Source: DAOPZC01 sp035353175
Lineage (GTDB): Bacteria; Verrucomicrobiota; Kiritimatiellia; RFP12; UBA1067
Assembly (NCBI GenBank): GCA_035353175.1
Contig: DAOPZC010000077.1
Coordinates: 1 to 19,015, forward strand
Direction of reading: 5' to 3'
Length of the DNA: 19,015 bases
A program made the position numbers and the translations under genes. The notes under the pieces were generated by a model, which saw only the letters and a list, made by a program, of their open reading frames with translations, made no database searches and was not told the DNA's origin. Below are positions 1 through 7,251 of the stretch, piece after piece. Within the stretch, counting starts at the first letter, position 1; each line of letters opens with the position of its first letter.

Positions 1-722
1 TGCTCACCAACCGCGCGCAGATCTTCGCGGACGTGCGCACCTACTGGAGCCCGGAAGCGGTCAAGCGCGTGACCGGCAAGAAGATGACCGGCCTGAACGC
101 CAGCGGCTTCATCCACCTGCTCAACTCCGGCGCGGCCTGCTTGGATGCCTGCGGCAAGCAGCGCGAGAAGGGCAAGCCCGCGATGAAGCCCTTCTGGGAC
201 ATCACGGCGAAAGAAGCCGAGGCCTGTCTCAAGGCAACGCGGTGGGAGTCGGCCGACGTCGAATACTTCCGCGGCGGCGGGTTCTCCTCCAGCTTCCTCT
301 CGGAGGGCGGCATGCCCATGACCATGACGCGCATCAGCCGCGTCAAGGGGCAGGGCCCTGTCCTGCAGATCGCCGAAGGCTGGTCCACCGAATTGCCCGC
401 CGGCGTCTCCGAGAAGCTGATGGACCGCACGAATCCGACCTGGCCGTGCACGTGGTTCGTCCCGCGCCTGACCGGCACGGGCGCGTTCCGCGACGTCTAC
501 AGCGTGATGAACAACTGGAGCGCCAACCACGGCGCGATCAGCTACGGCCACATCGGCGCGGACCTGATCACGCTCGCCTCGATGCTTCGCATCCCGGTGG
601 CGATGTCCAACGTGCCGGAGGAACAGGCCTTCCGTCCGCACGCGTGGGGGCTGTTCGGCATCGACGACCCGATCGGCGCCGACTACCGCGCCTGCAAGAA
701 CTTCGGCCCGATCTACGGGTGA
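1..722 (+). CDS. fucI: L-fucose isomerase, C-terminal part (5' end outside window)
   Basis: The gene enters from the left edge and is open from base 3 to the TGA at 720-722, giving 239 visible residues of a family near 590 residues. FucI is a cytoplasmic metal-dependent ketol isomerase converting L-fucose to L-fuculose (and D-arabinose to D-ribulose). The translation follows E. coli FucI closely, as recalled: FADVRTYWSPEAV, MKPFWDI, EYFRGGGFSS, GPVLQIAEGWS, RTNPTWPCTWFVPRLTGTG, DVYSVMNNW, NHGAISYGHIGAD, ITLASMLRIPV and a CKNFGPIYG ending. The His of NHG (codon 528-530) corresponds to E. coli metal ligand His528; the other ligands lie upstream of the window. It is convergent with the phosphoesterase block, so it belongs to a different transcript, probably a fucose-use operon to the left. 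Identification is near certain. Confidence 0.96.
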   Translation, partial: LTNRAQIFADVRTYWSPEAVKRVTGKKMTGLNASGFIHLLNSGAACLDACGKQREKGKPAMKPFWDITAKEAEACLKATRWESADVEYFRGGGFSSSFLSEGGMPMTMTRISRVKGQGPVLQIAEGWSTELPAGVSEKLMDRTNPTWPCTWFVPRLTGTGAFRDVYSVMNNWSANHGAISYGHIGADLITLASMLRIPVAMSNVPEEQAFRPHAWGLFGIDDPIGADYRACKNFGPIYG

Positions 723-751
723 GATCGCGCTGAATCCACTTGGGTCAACAC

Positions 752-785
752 AAGAAGCGCGGGTGCCGTGGCGCCTGCGCTTCTT
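752..785. terminator. Near-perfect hairpin, probable bidirectional terminator
   Basis: Outer arms AAGAAGCGC (752-760) and GCGCTTCTT (777-785) pair perfectly. A G-U pair and inner arms GGTGCC / GGCGCC (one G-U) extend the stem to about 16 bp around a tiny loop. The A-rich 5' edge and T-rich 3' edge give a TTCTT tail on either strand, and TTT follows at 788-790. It sits between the fucI stop and the stop of the convergent phosphoesterase gene, so it can end both transcripts. The U-tract is short, so efficiency is uncertain. Confidence 0.72.
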
Positions 786-810
786 GCTTTCTGAGGCGAG
801 GTAACGGACG

Positions 811-1863
811 TCATTTCGACGCGGCGTTCTTCAGGTCGGATTCCGTCACGATCTGAGTCGTATACGTTCCGTCCGCCTTGAGCGTGAACACGCGGCAGCC
901 GGGATTGTTGTCGTTGTACGAGCACAGCGTGGCGGCCTTCGTGTAGCCGAGGCGGATGCCGTTCGCGTCGGTGCCGTCGAACGTGTTGGGATGGTCGTGG
1001 CCGAAGTAGGCGCCCGCGAGGTTGCCCGTCTTGAGCCAGCTCGCATAGAGGGTGCGTCCCTGATACGTGTGCGCCGCGTTGGTGTAGGCGACGCGCCTCG
1101 TTGGGCTCGGAACCTCCCTCAGAAGGCCGGCCGCGCGCGTGGCGTCGAGCAGGTATCCCTTGCCCGCGTACTCGCCTTTCGTGTGGAAGTAGCAGTTCGG
1201 CGTGTTGGTCGGGACGGCGACGAGCAGACCCGTGTCGAAGAAGTCGGGGACGGGAATATGCTGGAACCACAGGCAGGGCGTTTTCCCGCTCACGGACTCG
1301 TACCACTGGATCTGATCGATCCGGATGCCGTCGTAGCCGCCCTTCACGTAGTCGCCGGAATCCATCAGAAAGACATTGAAGCGGACGGCGTCGCCCGACG
1401 CGGCGCGGATCGGAATCACGCCGCTTCCCGTGCCGCTGAGGGCCGGGACGTCGTAATCGACGAAACAGTCGCCGCCCAGCTGCTTGTAGAGCGCGTACTG
1501 TTCGTCGCGCGTGTAGAAGCCGTCGCCCTTCTTCTCGGAGTCGTGGTTGCCGAAAGCGACGGCGAAGGGCGTGTGTTGCACCTTGAAGATGTCCACGAAG
1601 GCGGAGGCGGACTTCTCGAACGCGCCTTTCCGGCTGCAGCAGTCCGTGTTGTCGCCCGTGAGCACGATCAGCTGGGGGCGGCAGCGTTTGACCGCCTGGT
1701 CGATGAAGGCCGCCACGCGGGGCTTCGGCTGGTCGTTGTCCTGAATGTCGCTGAGCTGCATGAGCGTGAAGGAGCCCGACGCGTCGAACCGGAAAACCGG
1801 AAGCGTCTGGGCGTGAGCCGCAACGGCGGCGAAAACAGCGAGGCAAACGGCGGCGTGTCGCAT
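811..1863 (-). CDS. Secreted Dcr2/PAP29-like calcineurin-type metallophosphoesterase
   Basis: A 350-residue exported phosphoesterase, last gene of the minus-strand block. Residues 1-18 look like a signal peptide with an AHA cleavage site. Metal-binding motifs occur in the family order: D39-I-Q41, G70-D-N72, GNHD 105-108, H202 in WFQHIP, and GHDH 288-291. The LMDSGDY block, the WFQHIPVPDFF block and GHDHPNTF followed by GIRLGY resemble the Dcr2/PAP29 branch of purple-acid-phosphatase-like enzymes, so hydrolysis of a phosphomonoester outside the cytoplasm is likely; the substrate is unknown. The first motif has Gln where His is usual. Start: ATG at 1863 with AAAGGA at 1874-1879, 10 nt upstream. 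Only 24 nt separate it from the stop of the upstream gene, so co-transcription is likely. Confidence 0.88.
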   Translation of the reverse strand: MRHAAVCLAVFAAVAAHAQTLPVFRFDASGSFTLMQLSDIQDNDQPKPRVAAFIDQAVKRCRPQLIVLTGDNTDCCSRKGAFEKSASAFVDIFKVQHTPFAVAFGNHDSEKKGDGFYTRDEQYALYKQLGGDCFVDYDVPALSGTGSGVIPIRAASGDAVRFNVFLMDSGDYVKGGYDGIRIDQIQWYESVSGKTPCLWFQHIPVPDFFDTGLLVAVPTNTPNCYFHTKGEYAGKGYLLDATRAAGLLREVPSPTRRVAYTNAAHTYQGRTLYASWLKTGNLAGAYFGHDHPNTFDGTDANGIRLGYTKAATLCSYNDNNPGCRVFTLKADGTYTTQIVTESDLKNAASK

Positions 1864-1887
1864 GTGAGAAGGATCCTTTCTTAAACG

Positions 1888-2316
1888 TTATTGGACGATG
1901 AGCTGGGTGCCCGGTCGGCGGACGAGGGTGATGTGGACCTTTCCGGCGGCCGTGCGGCCGTAGACGAGCGCATATCCTTTCGGGCTGCCGGCCACGCTGG
2001 CGAAACGCGAGCCCGTCAGGCTCGCGCACTCGGCGAGCACGTAGACGGGATCGTCGAGCGTGCCGGTCACATTCAGGGCCACACGCGCCTCCGAAACGTC
2101 GAGGCCGGCCGCATCGATCCGGCCCGCAGAACCGGCGCCGTCGGCGCTCACGTCAAACGTGTAGAGGTGGTCCGCCGACATGCCGTAGGTTGCCTGCGCG
2201 GTCACGTCCAGTACGGCTCCTGACGCGAGGGTGACAGCCGGGCTGGCGAGTGAGCCGTCGCGGCCCAGCTTCAGCGTGCCGGCGTTGACCGCAGTCGCGC
2301 CGGTGTAGGTGTTGGT
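1888..2316 (-). repeat. Conserved PATR C-terminal cap, copy 1
   Basis: Encodes the last about 142 residues: a TNTYTGATAVNAGTLKLG repeat edge, an ASGAVLDVTA segment, AAGLDVSEARV, SRFASVAGSPKGYALVYG and the end LVRRPGTQLIVQ. The C-terminus encoded at 6799-7251 has the same segments in the same order, so the two large surface proteins share a homologous cap. Confidence 0.82.
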
Positions 2317-5300
2317 TCCGAGAAGCTCCAAGGTACCGCTGCCCAGCTTGACCAGATTCTTGCCGGGGCCGGACACCGCGCCGGACAGCGCGACGCGGTT
2401 CGTGCCGGTGTTGATCGGGCTCGGCGCGTTGACGAGCTGCACGGGGTTCGGCAGCGTCGCCGAGACATCGAAGCGCAGGTCGCCCAGCGTCGCGTTCCCG
2501 TTTCCGTTGAGGGAGACGAGGTTGTCGGGACTGCCGAGCCCCTGCGGGTGTGCGACCACGACGCCGCCGCGGTTCAGATTGATCGTGGCCCGGAACGTGT
2601 TGGCTGCCGAGAACCGGTAGGTGGTCGTCGTATCGCCGCTCGTGTTGCTGTTCAGAAAGAGCGTCGCGGTCGCGTTGCCGCCGCTGATCGTGCCGGCGAG
2701 GTCGAGGGGCGTGCCCGCGCCGGTTCCCGCCGCGTGTTTGAGTAGCGTGTAAGTCTGAGCCGTAGCCGGAGCGGGCAATGCGATGGCGTTGGGGAGCGCG
2801 ACGGCTGCGGCGTTGGAGACGGTGAGGAACGTGCCTCCCGAAGCGAGGTTGATGGCCAAAGGGCCGCTGCCGAGGGCGCTGCCGCTGCTGATGGAAAGCG
2901 TGCCGCCGTTGAGCGCCGTGCCGCCGCCGTAGGTGTTTGTTCCCGTGAGCGTCAGCATTCCCCCGCCCGTCTTGGTCAGGCCGCCGGAGCCGCAAAGCGG
3001 CGCGGACACGACGGTGCTGCCGGAGCCTTCGACGGTGAGGAGGTGGCCGTTGTTGTCGATTGCGCCGTCGAGCAGCAGGGAGCCGCCGGCGGCCGACACC
3101 CGGCAGGCGTTTCCGAGCGCGACGGGAATTCTCCACGCGGTTTGCCCCGACGCGGCGGCGCAGGCGAGATTGCCGTTCAGCGACAGCGCCTTTCCGGTCA
3201 GCGCGAAGCCCGGGGCGGACACGATGATGCTGCCGACGGAGGCCAGCGCCGCGTTGCTGCACGACAACCGCTGCGAGCCGGCGAACAGCAGATCGCTTCC
3301 CTCGGCGGGGGCGACCCCGCCCTCCCAGTTTCCGGCGGTGTTCCACGCGCCGTCGGCTCCGCTGCCGCTCCAGATGCGCATGGCGGCAGCGGGCGCAGAC
3401 AGGTCGACCGCGTCGAGCGCGCCGATGTAAGAGCCGTCGGCGTTAAAGGCCCGGCACTGCAGCGAGAGCGTGGTCCCCCGTACGGAGGCCAGCACGTACT
3501 CGTTGAACAGTCCGCCCGAGATGGGCAGGGGCGCTCCCAGCACGCCCTGCGAGCTTTCTTTGGCCCAAGACCCCGGCACGTTCTGAGCGCCGCCCACCGT
3601 CATGTGCGGCCAGTCTTTGACGATGGGCTCCGCAAAGTCGAGCCAGCTGCCCCCGCCCGAGATGACGTAATAGACGCCGTTTGTCGCGCCCCGCTCATAT
3701 TCGTGGGTGTGGCCGCTGAAGCAGACGGCGACACGGTAGCGCTCCAACAGCGGCACCAGCTTGTCGCGCAGCGCGCCGTCGCCGTTGATCCAGCGCTCGC
3801 AGTACGGCGGCACATGGTTGACCACAAAGCGGAAGCGCGCGCGCTGCGCGTCAGGCGAGCCCAAGGTCTGCTCCAACCAGCCGTTCGCGATCTCGGGCTG
3901 ATAGGCATAGTCGAGGCAGACGAAAAAGCAGCCGCCGTACGTGAACGCATAGGAGCCGTGTCCAGAGCTGAGGCCCTCGCGGTGCCGGCTGGGCAAGTCG
4001 GACGCGCGGCGGATGACCGCATTGGTGGCGGAGGCGTCGTGGTTGCCCCAGGCGACGTACCACGGGACGGATGAGCCCAGATGGCGCGCCACCCGGTCGA
4101 GGTAGAAGCTGCGCACATAGCCGTACGACGAGCCGTCTTCAGCCAAATCTCCGGACGTCAGGCCGAAGGCCGCCCCCGAGGCCACCATGTGTTTCATCAT
4201 GCTCACGGTGGGCTCCAGCGGATCGGCCGTCCAGGCGCCGCCGTTATTCCCCTGGCTGTCGCCCCAGACGCCGAAGGAAAAATCGACGCGTCCGGTGGCC
4301 GCCGTTTGGAAGGCGAGGTCTTCGCCGACGGGCTTGCCTCCCGCCGTGAACAGGCGGCAGTGGTAGCCGGCGCCCGGCGCCAGCCCGCTCAACAGGGCTC
4401 GGTGGAACCACGACGTGCCGCTTCCGCTCGCCTGGCGCACGGTGGACGCGCTTGCGCCGTAGGCGTCGGTCGCGCCGTAGTCCACGCGGAGCGGGACGTC
4501 CTCGCCGCTTTCGCACATGACGACCATGCCGGTGGGGGTCATGTTCTGAAGGTAGGCCGGCGTGACCAGCGACACCACCACTTCGCCGGTCACCGTGAGC
4601 GCTTGCACGGTTGTCCACGCCGACGTCGCGCCGAAGCCGTCGCGGGCGACGGCGCGCAGCATGCAGGACGTGGGACTGCGATACGTGTGCGAGGCGGTGA
4701 AAAGGGCGGAGGTCGCGGAAAACGCGCTCCAGTCCGACACCTGTCCGTCGCCCCAGTTGATTCGAGTCTGAATGGAATCGCCGTCCGCGTCCGAGCCGCG
4801 CACGGCGAAGTCCGTCGCGCTGCCCGTCGCCACGGTGTCCGGCCCCGCCGGAGCCGAAAGAACCTCGGGCGCGTGATTGGCGTCATTCGCGGCATAAGGC
4901 ACGCCAAGGGCGGCGACCTCGTTCGCGGTCAGGGCGTAGTCGTAGACGGCGATGCGCGTGAAGTCGAGGGGGAAGTCCTCGCCGTTGTCGTCGGCCGCGA
5001 ACAGGACGTGGGGGCTCAGGGCGTGGCGGCCGTCGACGGGCTGCACGGTGCCGTTCAGCAGCAGGGCGCCGTTCAGGTAGAGGCGGAACCAGGAGCCGTT
5101 TTTGACGGACAGCGCCAGCCGATACCAAGTCGCGGGCGCCGTCGTCGTTGAACTGTAGCCGACGGCGCCGATCCCCACGGCGCGGTCCGGGCTCCGGATG
5201 CAGAGGTCGGTGTCGTTGGTGTTCGCCTCGTTCGTTTGCAGCAGCGAGATCCAGTGCCCCGCGCTGCTGTCGGGGTAGCAGAAATCCCAGACCACGCTGT

Positions 5301-5592
5301 ACTCGTTGACGCTGGCTCCGCCGCCGTTGGGTGCGATTCCGTGCGCGCACCGCAGAAACGAGCCGACGCCCACGCGGACCGCACCGTCGGACGGCGTCGT
5401 GCCCGTGACCGCCGTTGCCGTTCCCGCCAGGGTCAGATCCTGCCCCAGCGCGGCGCGCAGCGGATGGGCGGGATCGTCGAACTGCCATTCGCCGACCGGC
5501 GCGCCCATCGCCGAAGAAAACAGCGCCACCGCCCCTCCGATTCCAGCCAGCAGCGCCCGCGCCGCGCTTCGGCCACTGTCCGCTTGAGTCAC
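1888..5592 (-). CDS. Multi-domain surface phosphoesterase: LamG, PKD-like, purple-acid-phosphatase-like and PATR domains
   Basis: 1234 residues when read from GTG at 5590-5592. In order: signal peptide about 1-30; LamG/concanavalin-like domain about 33-230; PKD/Ig-like segment about 240-335 (SDADGDS, NWGDG); an FN3-like purple-acid-phosphatase N-domain about 338-432; a metallophosphoesterase domain about 435-660 with GDSQ 444-447, GD 481-482, GNHD 516-519, H593 in VNHVPP and GHTH 627-630; then PATR repeats and a C-terminal cap about 745-1234. The catalytic motif set is complete, so it is probably an active exported phosphatase or phosphodiesterase tethered to a beta-helical stalk. No outer-membrane barrel follows the repeats. 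The start is doubtful: a better ATG with a strong Shine-Dalgarno lies at 5610-5612 but is out of frame across a G9 run (see the separate entry). Function at family level is confident; substrate and true start are not. Confidence 0.85.
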   Translation of the reverse strand: MTQADSGRSAARALLAGIGGAVALFSSAMGAPVGEWQFDDPAHPLRAALGQDLTLAGTATAVTGTTPSDGAVRVGVGSFLRCAHGIAPNGGGASVNEYSVVWDFCYPDSSAGHWISLLQTNEANTNDTDLCIRSPDRAVGIGAVGYSSTTTAPATWYRLALSVKNGSWFRLYLNGALLLNGTVQPVDGRHALSPHVLFAADDNGEDFPLDFTRIAVYDYALTANEVAALGVPYAANDANHAPEVLSAPAGPDTVATGSATDFAVRGSDADGDSIQTRINWGDGQVSDWSAFSATSALFTASHTYRSPTSCMLRAVARDGFGATSAWTTVQALTVTGEVVVSLVTPAYLQNMTPTGMVVMCESGEDVPLRVDYGATDAYGASASTVRQASGSGTSWFHRALLSGLAPGAGYHCRLFTAGGKPVGEDLAFQTAATGRVDFSFGVWGDSQGNNGGAWTADPLEPTVSMMKHMVASGAAFGLTSGDLAEDGSSYGYVRSFYLDRVARHLGSSVPWYVAWGNHDASATNAVIRRASDLPSRHREGLSSGHGSYAFTYGGCFFVCLDYAYQPEIANGWLEQTLGSPDAQRARFRFVVNHVPPYCERWINGDGALRDKLVPLLERYRVAVCFSGHTHEYERGATNGVYYVISGGGSWLDFAEPIVKDWPHMTVGGAQNVPGSWAKESSQGVLGAPLPISGGLFNEYVLASVRGTTLSLQCRAFNADGSYIGALDAVDLSAPAAAMRIWSGSGADGAWNTAGNWEGGVAPAEGSDLLFAGSQRLSCSNAALASVGSIIVSAPGFALTGKALSLNGNLACAAASGQTAWRIPVALGNACRVSAAGGSLLLDGAIDNNGHLLTVEGSGSTVVSAPLCGSGGLTKTGGGMLTLTGTNTYGGGTALNGGTLSISSGSALGSGPLAINLASGGTFLTVSNAAAVALPNAIALPAPATAQTYTLLKHAAGTGAGTPLDLAGTISGGNATATLFLNSNTSGDTTTTYRFSAANTFRATINLNRGGVVVAHPQGLGSPDNLVSLNGNGNATLGDLRFDVSATLPNPVQLVNAPSPINTGTNRVALSGAVSGPGKNLVKLGSGTLELLGTNTYTGATAVNAGTLKLGRDGSLASPAVTLASGAVLDVTAQATYGMSADHLYTFDVSADGAGSAGRIDAAGLDVSEARVALNVTGTLDDPVYVLAECASLTGSRFASVAGSPKGYALVYGRTAAGKVHITLVRRPGTQLIVQ
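2338..2964 (-). repeat. PATR module copy C (about 209 codons), shared with the upstream surface protein
   Basis: Encodes residues about 877-1085 of the fusion protein. It begins with GMLTLTGTNTYGGGTAL and contains SGSALGSGPLAINLA, VALPNAIALPAP, AQTYTLLK, ANTFRATINLNRG, NGNATLGDLRF and a PSPINTGTN segment. The same landmarks in the same order appear twice in tandem in the protein encoded at 6799-11088, so this is a third copy of one module in the operon. Confidence 0.85.
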
Positions 5593-5597
5593 CGCTT

Positions 5598-5606
5598 CCC
5601 CCCCCC
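5598..5606 (-). repeat. G9 homopolymer tract between two candidate start codons
   Basis: Nine C on the plus strand are nine G on the coding strand of the fusion gene. The tract lies between ATG (5610-5612) and GTG (5590-5592). With G9 the ATG reads only M-T-G-G-G-K-R and then TGA. With G10 (or G7) it would read straight into the 1234-residue frame. The count of nine is consistent with the translations in all plus-strand frames. Confidence 0.9.
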
Positions 5607-5609
5607 TGT

Positions 5610-5627
5610 CATCGGCTACCTCTCCTT
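5610..5627 (-). promoter_or_regulatory. Strong Shine-Dalgarno and out-of-frame ATG upstream of the fusion gene
   Basis: On the minus strand AAGGAG (5627-5622) is followed by a 9-nt spacer and ATG (5612-5610). This is a better initiation signal than the GTG used to open the long frame, where only the G-run itself resembles a ribosome site, 5 nt before GTG. The arrangement suggests the ATG is the ancestral or ON-state start. Confidence 0.7.
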
Positions 5628-5651
5628 CGCGCGCGACTGCGCACGGAACCG

Positions 5652-6761
5652 CTACCGCCTCAGGCCGTCCGGTCTACATGGCGGAAACGTGAACGTACGA
5701 TCTCGGGCGGCTCCGCCTGCGCCGATGCGGAACATTCGGAACTCCCCCTTTTCCGGCTTGATCGCGGCCACGTCGATCAGCATCGCGGAGGCGCGGCTGA
5801 ACGGCGTCACGACGCAGCCCTCCGAAAGCTCCTTCGGGCTGATCCCGCCGTACCCTTGGGTGATGACGTAAGTCACGCCGTTCGTCGTGAGCTGGCGGTC
5901 GAAATGGCTGTCGCCGCTGATGCTGCCGACCAAGCGGGCGTTGCGGTTTTTCCGAAAAGCCCAAGAGACCGTTTCCAGTGACCCCGCTGCGCCTGCGGCG
6001 AAATCCTCAAGGATTTTTGTATAGACGGCGCCGTGCGCCACCCGGTCGGGGTACGATTTCCAGCGGCCGATCGCGTTCACGCACAGGTGCTGAAGGACGA
6101 CGGCGCTGTGGCCGGCGGGCAGGCGGAGGTTGTCGGCCAGAAACTGAAGCTGCGGCAACGAGAAGCCGTAATACGCGCCGTCGCTCGAATTGAGAAAAAA
6201 AACGCGGCACCTCTTTTCCGGCACGTCAAAGCACCCGTAGTCGCAGTCCGGGCCGGTGACGCATGTCGGAAAGCGCTTCTTCATCGGGCCGTTGAACAGC
6301 TCGCCGTACAGCTTGTTCGTGACGCGGAACTCCTGGCGGCCGTGGTCGTGGTTTCCCATGGCGAACAGCACCGGGACCGGCGTGTGGCCGAAGAGCTGAA
6401 CGTTCGCCTGGAGGCGCGCCTGGGCGTTCGACGGAGCGGCCGTCGCGGGCGTGTCGAGGCCGATGTCGCCCAGGTCGGCGATGAAGTCCGCTTTGAACTT
6501 TTCAGCAGCCCGGCAGGCGAAGAGGATGTGCATTTTGGAGTCGGAGAAGTCGGGCGGTTCGGCGATGGCGGGACGGGAGGAATGGACGTCGGTCACGATC
6601 GGGAACACGACGGCCTGATCTTGGCCTCGCCACGCCTCAAACCGCTGCTGGGACTCCGCGATCTGAGCTTCGGCCCAATCCGGAATCGGGACAGGCGGTT
6701 GCGCGGCGAGCGGGAACGCCGATGCGGCCAAAGCCGCAAGGGTCAGGCGGAGTCTTTTCAT
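5652..6761 (-). CDS. Secreted calcineurin-like metallophosphoesterase, 369 residues
   Basis: Signal peptide at residues 1-20 (basic MKRLR, hydrophobic core, A-A-Q cleavage context). Metal-binding motifs: D58-V-H60, G98-D99, GNHD 136-139, H225 in VVLQH and GDSH 283-286. The last is a variant of the usual GHxH with Asp replacing the first His. The protein is clearly a member of the calcineurin-like phosphoesterase superfamily, but it is not close to either neighbouring phosphoesterase in motif context, so the three genes are not simple tandem duplicates. Substrate unknown; the export signal puts it in the periplasm or outside. It starts with ATG at 6761 and has only a weak A/G-rich ribosome site. 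It lies 37 nt after the PATR gene and about 40-60 nt before the fusion gene, fitting one operon. Confidence 0.87.
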   Translation of the reverse strand: MKRLRLTLAALAASAFPLAAQPPVPIPDWAEAQIAESQQRFEAWRGQDQAVVFPIVTDVHSSRPAIAEPPDFSDSKMHILFACRAAEKFKADFIADLGDIGLDTPATAAPSNAQARLQANVQLFGHTPVPVLFAMGNHDHGRQEFRVTNKLYGELFNGPMKKRFPTCVTGPDCDYGCFDVPEKRCRVFFLNSSDGAYYGFSLPQLQFLADNLRLPAGHSAVVLQHLCVNAIGRWKSYPDRVAHGAVYTKILEDFAAGAAGSLETVSWAFRKNRNARLVGSISGDSHFDRQLTTNGVTYVITQGYGGISPKELSEGCVVTPFSRASAMLIDVAAIKPEKGEFRMFRIGAGGAARDRTFTFPPCRPDGLRR

Positions 6762-6798
6762 TCGAACGGTTCTTTCATCGCATGCGCCCGCCGGCCGT

Positions 6799-7251
6799 TC
6801 ACTGAATCTTGATCAGCAGGCCCACATGCCGCACGAGGGCGATTTGTTTCGTGCCGTTATAGCCATATTCGAGGAGATAGCCCTCTGGACGGCCGGAGAC
6901 GCTCGCAAAAGCCGAGCCCGTCAGGTTTGTGTAGGTGGCGACCGTGTACACTTTCTCCGTGAGCGCGCCCGTCGCGCTGAAGCTCACGCGGGCGTTGCTG
7001 ATGTCCAGCCCCGAGGCCGCGAGGCGCCCGACACCGTTCGAAGCCGCCGGGTTGATGCCGAAGACGAAGGCCTGATTCGCGGCCATGGCGTACGACGCTT
7101 TCGCGGTCACGTCGAACGTCGCGCCCGCCGCAATGGAAATGTTGGTGCTGGCCAGCTTGCCGTTCGCGCCGAGGGCCAGCGTGCCGGCCTCAACGGCGGT
7201 AGCGCCGGTGTAGCCGTTCGTCCACGCGAGCGTCAGCGTGCCCGTGCCGCT
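6799..7251 (-). repeat. Conserved PATR C-terminal cap, copy 2
   Basis: Encodes the last 150 residues: GTLTLAWTNGYTGATAVEAG, AAGATFDVTAKASYAMAANQ, AASGLDISNARVSF, SAFASVSGRPEGYLLEYG and the end LVRHVGLLIKIQ. It matches the cap at 1888-2316 segment by segment. Confidence 0.82.

Noticed and set aside
713..2029. A 438-codon minus-strand frame overlapping the 350-residue phosphoesterase
   Set aside because: Arg-rich, low-complexity translation in a shifted frame over a gene with complete metallophosphoesterase motifs.
991..5151. Several long plus-strand frames (991-1884, 3043-4074, 4081-5151) opposite the phosphoesterase genes
   Set aside because: All are antisense to genes with clear domains, and their composition is typical of reverse-strand high-GC shadows.
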